From NCBI GenBank assembly GCA_003168215.1, contig PMSW01000073.1:1-44856 (forward strand): DNA of 44,856 nucleotides, written 5' to 3'. Both the position numbers and the translations under genes were made by a program. The stretch comes from Actinomycetota bacterium. GTDB taxonomy: Bacteria > Actinomycetota > Actinomycetes > Streptosporangiales > Streptosporangiaceae. The notes under the pieces were generated by a model. That model saw only the letters and a list, made by a program, of their open reading frames with translations, made no database searches and was not told the origin of the DNA. Every line of letters begins with the position of its first letter. Position 1 is the stretch's first letter. Shown piece by piece: positions 39,470 to 44,856 of the stretch.

Positions 39470-40536
39470 GCAGCGCAGTGCCTGGGAGCTTCCAGGTCGA
39501 CCCAACGGAGCGCATCCGCCTGATGCTCAGCGCGACGATCGTCACCGTCGGGGGGCGGGACTGGACCGGGCGCGACCTGGTCACCGCGGGCGCGCTCTCC
39601 GGGCGATGGCACACGCTGGAGGCGGATCTGGCCCGCGGCCTCGCATCCCTGGAAGACTGGACACCGCCGCGCGAGCCAGTCAAGGCGGCACTGCGGGATT
39701 TCCGTTACGCCCGGCGGCTCATCAGCGCCGACGAGTTCTCGGACTGGCTGCGCCAGCGCGGATTGACCCAGGCGGAACTGCTCGGGGCGATCAAGCGCCG
39801 GTTGGCACACCAGCACGACAGCGGGACCCGAGCCGGCGACCATGCCGGCCAGCGTCCTGGGGCTCTCGCGGCGCTTCCCGCCGAGGCGGTCTACACGAGG
39901 GCACTGCTCGACTGCGCCGAGTGGCTGATCGACCGGATCCTCTGCCTCGCGGATGGATCAACTCAGCAGGTCGAGCCAGCCGAGCTGGAGCTCCTGCTCG
40001 AACGCGAGCGCGAGCTGATGGCATTCGAGGCCATCGCCGAGACCGACGGCGACCGCCGAACGCGCGCCGAGCTCTTGCTAGCGGCGAGCGCTGCGTACGA
40101 CGCGCGAGTCGCAGCCGTGTGCTCGGCAAAGGCGATCTCGAAGCTGCTGCAGCATCACGCACTCGACTGGCTGCGCTTCGAGCTCATCGGCTTCGCCTGC
40201 CCGGCGGCCGGCGCCGCGGCCGAGGTAGCGGCATTGTTGCGCGAGGGGACGCCCCCTGAACTGATTGCCGAGGTTTCCGGTGTGCCAGCCGAGCAGCTAC
40301 GCCTTTACCTCGAAGAAGCGCCGACGGCCATTCAGGGATGGCTGGGCGGCGCCGTGCCGGGCGCGGTGATCGGTCCGGTCGTGGATCAGGACACGCATCG
40401 CACGTGGCTCGTGCGAACTCGTCAATCCCCCGATTCGGAAGATCCCTCGATCGCGGAAAGAGCGCGCGCACAGGTCGTTGAGGAGGACATGCGCAGGCGA
40501 AGAGCAGGCAAGGTGAAGTGGCATGAGCGTCATTGA
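39466..40536 (+). CDS. Parvulin/SurA-like putative peptide-maturation protein
   Basis: A 356-residue soluble protein. The N-terminal half is helical (RDFRYARRLISADEFSDWL, RQRGLTQAELLGAIKRRL) and resembles SurA-type chaperone N-domains. The C-terminal part (GAVPGAVIGPVVDQDTHRTWLV, then ERARAQVVEEDMRRRRAGKVKW) has the ending of parvulin-type prolyl isomerase domains (GxVxGPVxxxxGxxLxxV), though I cannot identify catalytic residues. Similar proteins accompany peptide-exporting ABC transporters in ribosomal-peptide clusters, from memory. The GTG start overlaps the regulator's stop (GTGA) with GGGGAGG 8 nt upstream, and its own stop overlaps the transporter start by 14 nt. Likely acts on or holds a precursor peptide or the exporter. 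Confidence in the fold is moderate. Confidence 0.6.
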   Translation: MSSAVPGSFQVDPTERIRLMLSATIVTVGGRDWTGRDLVTAGALSGRWHTLEADLARGLASLEDWTPPREPVKAALRDFRYARRLISADEFSDWLRQRGLTQAELLGAIKRRLAHQHDSGTRAGDHAGQRPGALAALPAEAVYTRALLDCAEWLIDRILCLADGSTQQVEPAELELLLERERELMAFEAIAETDGDRRTRAELLLAASAAYDARVAAVCSAKAISKLLQHHALDWLRFELIGFACPAAGAAAEVAALLREGTPPELIAEVSGVPAEQLRLYLEEAPTAIQGWLGGAVPGAVIGPVVDQDTHRTWLVRTRQSPDSEDPSIAERARAQVVEEDMRRRRAGKVKWHERH

Positions 40537-43500
40537 ACAGTCCCAGCCGGAGAGACTCGAGGCCGTGCGCGAGCTTCCCATCATGGGAATGCTCGCCGCC
40601 TCGCTTCGCGAGCTTGTGATCGGCAGCTTCGAGGTTCGCTCGTACGGGTTCGGCGAGTACCTGGTGATCGAGGGTGAAGAGGCCGATGCCTTCTACGTGC
40701 TGCTGGAGGGCATGACGCGAGTCGTCACGACTGGATCGGACGGCAGCGAGAGAACGCTCAGCGTCATGCGCGCTGGCGAAAGCTTCGGAGAGCGGGCATT
40801 CCTCGAAAGCACGCCACGCACCGCGTCGGTGCGCGCGTCTTGCCCGGTGACCGCAGCCCGGCTCGATCGTTCCGTGTTCGGGTCGCTTCTGCACCTGCAC
40901 CCGCAGGTCGCGGAGGTGTTCGCGCAACAGGGACGCGCTCGGCGGCTGCAGGGCTTCCTGCGCCAGCACCCAGCCTTTGCCACGCTGGACCCCGACGCGG
41001 TGGGGCTGCTGCTCCGCAAGGCTCGGGAAGTGCACCTGGCCGCCGGACAGCAGTACGTCGCCGAAGGCGATCCCGCGTACAGCTGGTGGGTGGTCGAGGC
41101 GGGCCGGCTCACGGTGTTCACTTCAGAGCCCGCGCGGCGCGATCTGCGCTACCTGCGAACGGGCGACATCTTCGGGGAGGTTGCCCTGCTCACAGGGAGC
41201 GGGCGGACAGCGAGCATCGAGGCCACCACTGACGTGACCCTGCTCGAGTTCCCCAAGGAGACGTTCGACGTCCTGCTCGACAACCCGAGGTTCCGCGCCC
41301 GGATCGACGAGCGACTGGCCATGTACGCCTATGCGGCGCGGGCGCCGGTCGACCTCCCCGAGGCCGGGGGCGAGGCTGAGCCTGCAGCGGCCGCCGCGGC
41401 CGCCGCCCCCAGCGACCGGGAACTCCGTGAGCGCGAGATGACCAGGGGCGTGGAACTGGCCGAGAACCCGGTCGAAGGGCAGCCCTGGACGCCGCCGCGG
41501 CGCTTTCCCTGGCTACGGCAGATCGACGAGGCCGATTGCGGGGCGGCGAGTGTTGCCATGCTCTGCCGGGCTTTCGGCCACCGTGTCTCACTGACGTTCA
41601 TCCGCAGTGCCGTCGGGACGAGCGAGCAGGGAACGACGCTGCGAGGCATTCAGCGCGGCGGCGAGAAGGTCGGGCTCGAAGTCAAGGCGCTGAAATCGTC
41701 AGTGAGCCGCCTGGCAGCTCTGCCGCTCCCGGCGATCATCCACTGGGACGGGAACCACTGGATCGTGCTCTACCGCGTGGAGCGCGACCGCGTACGCGTC
41801 GCCGACCCCGGACGGGGACTGCGAACGATCCCGATGCCGGAGCTCGAGGAGAAATGGTCGGGGTACGTGGCCACGGCCCGGCCCACCCCCCGGCTCGCCG
41901 AGGCACCGCGCGAGAAGCTCCAGGTGGCGTGGCTGCTGCCGTTCCTTGCCCCGCAGCGCAAGAGGATCGTGATCGCGATCGTGATGGCGCTCGTCGCCGC
42001 CGGGGCAGAGATGGTCCCTCCGATCCTGAGCAACAACGTCATCAAAGCCATCCAAACCCACTTGGGCGCAGGGCGCGTGAACGAGCTGATCGCGATCATG
42101 TTCGCCTTCTTGCTGCTGTCGCTGGCCGCTTCACTGCTGCAGCGGCGCGTGCTCGCGCGCGCGTCCGTCGATCTCGACAGCGCGTCACTGGACTTCGTCA
42201 CCGGCCGGTTGCTTGGACTGCCACTTGCGTACTTCGAGTCGCGGCGCACCGGGGACATCGAACGGCGCCTCAACGGGCTCCGCCAGCTACGTCAGCTGCT
42301 CATCCAGAACGTCCCCGGGGCACTGGCGGGTGCTGTCCAGCTGATGGTCACGCTGGCGATCATGTTCTCGTACTCATGGGTGATCGGGCTGGCCTTCCTC
42401 GGCACGGCACCGGCATATGCGGCGCTGATGCGGATGTCCGCCAACCGGCTCAAGCCCACCTTCGACAGCCTCGAGGAGGCATACGGGCGACACGCATCCA
42501 AGCAGATCGATGCAATCAAGGGCATCGAGGCGGTCAAGACCGCCGGGGCGGAGCCCGGCATCCAGCATCGCATTCTGGAGGAGTTCACCCGGCTGGCCGA
42601 CAAGGTCTTCAAGAGCGACTTCGTGCTCATGTCCTACGACGCGGCGGTACAGCTCACCGGCTTCGCGATCTTCGTCGTGTTCCTCTGGGTAGCGGCACTG
42701 CTCGCCATCTCCGGGACCCTGAGCCTGGGGCAGGTCGTCGCGGTCGATTCACTCGTGTTGCTGGCAAACGGGCCGATCTTCGCGCTACTGAGCATGTGGG
42801 ACCAGATGCAGATCGCCACGGTGCTTCTCCGCAGGCTGCAAGACGTCCTCGAGCAGGACGCCGAGCAGTCAGACCCCGCCACGCGCCTGCTGCCCGTCAG
42901 GTCGCTGGGAGGCCGGCTTGCTCTCGAACGCGTCGGCTTGTGCTATGGCGATGCGCCGAATCGGCCGGTGCTCGACGGCGTCAGCTTTGAGCTCGAGCCG
43001 GGAATGTCGCTTGGCCTCGTCGGCCGGTCGGGCTCTGGCAAGTCGTCGCTGCTCCGCTGCCTCGCCGGACTGCTGATGCCAACATCTGGCCGGATCCTCT
43101 ACGACGGGGTGGACCTGCGGGAGCTGCGCTGGAGCGATCTGCGCCGGCGGATCGGGTATGTACTCCAAGAGCCCTATCTGTTCGACGACTCGATCGCCTT
43201 CAACATCGCCCTCGGGGAGACCAAACCGGACTGGGACAAGATCTATCGTGCCGCGGAGATCGCCGACGCGGCGGAGTTCATTCAGACCTTGCCGCTCGGC
43301 TATATGACCAAGGTCGGTGACAGCGGGCTACGGCTGTCCGGCGGCCAGGCACAGCGCGTGGCGATCGCCCGTGCCCTGTACCACGAGCCGCCGGTCGTCT
43401 TGTTCGACGAGGCGACGAGCGCCCTGGATACCGAGTCGGAGCGAACGGTTAAGGAGAACCTCGATCGCGTGATGGCTGACCGGACCACGGTGATCGTCGC

Positions 43501-43642
43501 ACACCGCCTGAGCACGGTCCGTGCCGCCGACGCGATCGGCGTGCTCGATCATGGCCAGCTCGTCGAGTGGGGCAGCCATGAGGAGCTGATGGCTCGCGAG
43601 GGACTCTACTTCCACCTGAACATGGTCCAGGTGGAGGCATGA
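40523..43642 (+). CDS. Peptidase-containing ABC exporter with two cyclic-nucleotide-binding domains
   Basis: A 1039-residue five-module protein. Two cNMP-binding domains come first (about 20-135, GEDIFGE-like motif FGERAFLESTPRTASVRA; about 150-275, FGEVALLTGSGRTASIEA); both keep the phosphate-cassette FGE...RTA. After an Ala-rich linker comes a C39 peptidase with Cys339 (IDEADCGAASVAML), His412 (DGNHWIVLY) and Asp428 (VADPGRG), which cleaves leader peptides, usually after double glycine. Then a six-helix ABC membrane domain (about 460-740) and an ATPase with Walker A GRSGSGKSS (Lys840), signature LSGGQAQR and VVLFDEATSALD. It processes and exports a peptide; the front domains suggest gating by a cyclic nucleotide or similar ligand. 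AAGGTGA lies 8 nt before the ATG. Confidence 0.93.
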   Translation: MSVIEQSQPERLEAVRELPIMGMLAASLRELVIGSFEVRSYGFGEYLVIEGEEADAFYVLLEGMTRVVTTGSDGSERTLSVMRAGESFGERAFLESTPRTASVRASCPVTAARLDRSVFGSLLHLHPQVAEVFAQQGRARRLQGFLRQHPAFATLDPDAVGLLLRKAREVHLAAGQQYVAEGDPAYSWWVVEAGRLTVFTSEPARRDLRYLRTGDIFGEVALLTGSGRTASIEATTDVTLLEFPKETFDVLLDNPRFRARIDERLAMYAYAARAPVDLPEAGGEAEPAAAAAAAAPSDRELREREMTRGVELAENPVEGQPWTPPRRFPWLRQIDEADCGAASVAMLCRAFGHRVSLTFIRSAVGTSEQGTTLRGIQRGGEKVGLEVKALKSSVSRLAALPLPAIIHWDGNHWIVLYRVERDRVRVADPGRGLRTIPMPELEEKWSGYVATARPTPRLAEAPREKLQVAWLLPFLAPQRKRIVIAIVMALVAAGAEMVPPILSNNVIKAIQTHLGAGRVNELIAIMFAFLLLSLAASLLQRRVLARASVDLDSASLDFVTGRLLGLPLAYFESRRTGDIERRLNGLRQLRQLLIQNVPGALAGAVQLMVTLAIMFSYSWVIGLAFLGTAPAYAALMRMSANRLKPTFDSLEEAYGRHASKQIDAIKGIEAVKTAGAEPGIQHRILEEFTRLADKVFKSDFVLMSYDAAVQLTGFAIFVVFLWVAALLAISGTLSLGQVVAVDSLVLLANGPIFALLSMWDQMQIATVLLRRLQDVLEQDAEQSDPATRLLPVRSLGGRLALERVGLCYGDAPNRPVLDGVSFELEPGMSLGLVGRSGSGKSSLLRCLAGLLMPTSGRILYDGVDLRELRWSDLRRRIGYVLQEPYLFDDSIAFNIALGETKPDWDKIYRAAEIADAAEFIQTLPLGYMTKVGDSGLRLSGGQAQRVAIARALYHEPPVVLFDEATSALDTESERTVKENLDRVMADRTTVIVAHRLSTVRAADAIGVLDHGQLVEWGSHEELMAREGLYFHLNMVQVEA

Positions 43643-43677
43643 TCGCCCCGCCGCACAGGTCACGTGCCGCGACATGA
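43639..43677 (+). other. 12-codon mini-ORF bridging exporter and kinase-LanC genes
   Basis: An ATG overlapping the exporter stop (ATGA at 43639-43642) opens a 12-residue frame, MIAPPHRSRAAT, whose TGA overlaps the ATG of the next gene (ATGA at 43674-43677). GGAGG precedes the first ATG by 1-2 nt. It could carry ribosomes from one gene to the next, since the downstream gene has no ribosome site of its own. It may equally be chance. Confidence 0.3.
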
Positions 43678-44856
43678 GTACAGAGCCGGCAGCTATGCCG
43701 ACGCTCGCCAGAGGAGCGTTCGTTGACGGGTTCGAGATCCGCGCTCACGTGCACGACGGAAACGGCTCGGTGGTGTATCAGGCACGTCGAGGCGATGGCC
43801 GGGTGGTCACGCTCAAGGTAGTGCGGGCGATTGGTTCGCACCGCCTCGAGCACGAGGCTCAGCTACTCGACCGGCTCGACGGCTGCCGCACGCCGGCCGT
43901 TGTCGCGCGCGGGCGGGTCGAGGGCCGCCAGTACCTCGTGACGACGTGGGCGCAAGGCATTGATGTGCGCACGATCGGTGCCGAGCTGCGCATCGGTCCC
44001 GCATCGCGTCGAACGCTCTCAGGTTTGTGCGCAGCAATCCTGGCCGGCTACGCGGACGTCCACGAGCGTGCGGTCATCCACGGCCAGGTGCACCCCCGGC
44101 ACGTGCTGGCCGGCGGTGGCGGCCTGGTCCAGATACTCGACTTCACGCGGGGCGCGTGGCGTGGTGGCCCGGTCCCGCCGGGCTCTGCTGACGCAGCCCT
44201 GCCGCGCTCTGCTGGCAGGGCGCTCGGGACGCTGAGCTCCCCTGAAGAGGCCGCCGCGTGGCGGAGCGGCGCGCACTGCGCGGTCACCGCCGCGGCGGAG
44301 CAGTATTCCCTTGCCGCACTGCTGTACCTGGTCGTGACAGGCCGTCTTTACGCCGGGTTCGCGAGCAGGCGGTCAGCCGTGGCGGAACAGATCCTGACGG
44401 CTCGGCCGCTGGCATTCAGCACGCAAGGCGTCGCGGCCTGGCCGGCCTTCGAGCAGCTCATGGCGCGCGGGCTCAGCAAGGACCCAGCTACGCGATTCGG
44501 TTCAGTGCGGGAGTTCGCTGACGAGGCCGCCACGCTGGCGGAGGGCACCCGCGAGCGCATCGCGCGATGGAGGCGCCCGCGACTTGTCGAGCCGCCGCTT
44601 GCGCTCCTGCTCGAGGATTTCCGCCAGGCAACACTAATCGGCGGACCGCTCGTTCGCCATGGTCTGCCGAGCCGGCCGACCTGCTCGATCAATCACGGCG
44701 CCGCGGGAATCGCGCTTGCGCTGTGCCGTCTGGCGCGGACCGGCGATGATGCGCCGGCGCTGAGGGCTGCCCGCGCATGGCTCGACCTTGGGGACCGCGA
44801 AAGTCAGCTACCGCGTGCTTTCTACCACGATGATGAGCTCACGCCAAAGACGGTCG
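43674..44856 (+). CDS. Kinase-LanC-like protein, kinase catalytic loop degenerate (3' end cut)
   Basis: 394 residues are visible and the frame is open at the window edge. Residues about 15-290 are a protein-kinase fold: RAHVHDGNGSVVYQARRGDG, Lys48 in VVTLKVV, Asp156 in QILDFTRG, GTLSSPEEAAAW like an activation segment, and EQYSLAALLYLVVTG. The catalytic loop reads HGQVHPRHVL instead of HGDLHPxNVL: the catalytic aspartate is Gln138 and the magnesium-binding asparagine is His143. From about 335, CSINHGAAGIALALCRLARTGDD resembles the first repeat of LanC lanthionine cyclases; the zinc ligands would lie beyond the edge. No lyase domain precedes the kinase, unlike LanKC/LanL. It follows the peptide exporter by 31 nt in the same operon. 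Confidence 0.8.
   Translation, partial: MSTEPAAMPTLARGAFVDGFEIRAHVHDGNGSVVYQARRGDGRVVTLKVVRAIGSHRLEHEAQLLDRLDGCRTPAVVARGRVEGRQYLVTTWAQGIDVRTIGAELRIGPASRRTLSGLCAAILAGYADVHERAVIHGQVHPRHVLAGGGGLVQILDFTRGAWRGGPVPPGSADAALPRSAGRALGTLSSPEEAAAWRSGAHCAVTAAAEQYSLAALLYLVVTGRLYAGFASRRSAVAEQILTARPLAFSTQGVAAWPAFEQLMARGLSKDPATRFGSVREFADEAATLAEGTRERIARWRRPRLVEPPLALLLEDFRQATLIGGPLVRHGLPSRPTCSINHGAAGIALALCRLARTGDDAPALRAARAWLDLGDRESQLPRAFYHDDELTPKTV

Noticed and set aside
1-44856. CRISPR arrays, tRNA, rRNA, insertion sequences or integrases
   Set aside because: I scanned both strands by eye and found no regularly spaced repeats, cloverleaf or T-loop signatures, transposase motifs or att-like duplications; short tandem repeats seen are inside genes.

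Overview
The window is high-GC actinobacterial chromosome. Support comes from GC-rich codon use, GTG and TTG starts, starts that look leaderless, a coenzyme F420 economy (an F420:NADPH reductase plus three luciferase-like oxidoreductases), a mycosin-type protease and a small actinobacterial-type protein beside methionine aminopeptidase. The glnA2, nadE, panB and map genes lying close together recall Streptomyces gene order from memory; this was not checked. I cannot name the genus. No rRNA, tRNA, CRISPR array, insertion sequence or phage gene was seen.

Left part (1-20 kb), mostly housekeeping: the end of mgsA (cut by the window edge), a methyltransferase and a phosphoesterase that converge on one CTAG, glnA2 divergent from nadE, a DUF2891 fragment, a large cysteine-rich secreted protein followed by terminators and the tail of a lost paralogue, an MFS exporter-TetR-PLP dehydratase operon with a clear operator, panB, an F420:NADPH oxidoreductase, two double-YbjQ proteins, map with a tiny divergent partner, and a membrane protein-mycosin pair.

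Middle part (20-36 kb), mixed metabolism: luciferase-like monooxygenases, a class III aminotransferase, a Gfo/Idh/MocA oxidoreductase, a histidine phosphatase, RNase HI, a MarR regulator facing a decayed FAD monooxygenase across two palindromes, a methyltransferase-CMD pair, a CutA-DUF2236-PHP operon, a lipid/diacylglycerol kinase, a DinB-like protein, a DenD-like dehydrogenase, and a glyoxalase-fold domain fused to an aminoglycoside-phosphotransferase fold.

Right part (36.0-44.9 kb), the most unusual: a small PH-like protein, then an overlapping operon of a giant LuxR-type regulator without the P-loop lysine, a parvulin-like putative maturation chaperone, a peptide exporter with two cyclic-nucleotide-binding domains ahead of a C39 protease and ABC modules, and a kinase-LanC-like protein with a degraded kinase loop that runs off the edge. 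Together these look like the left half of a ribosomal-peptide (lanthipeptide-like) maturation and export locus whose precursor is not in the window.

Regulatory structure is rich: several genes lack a usable Shine-Dalgarno but have a -10-like box 6-8 nt before the start codon; long inverted repeats sit between convergent genes; a REP-like 16-bp element is embedded in the nadE coding sequence and recurs between genes.
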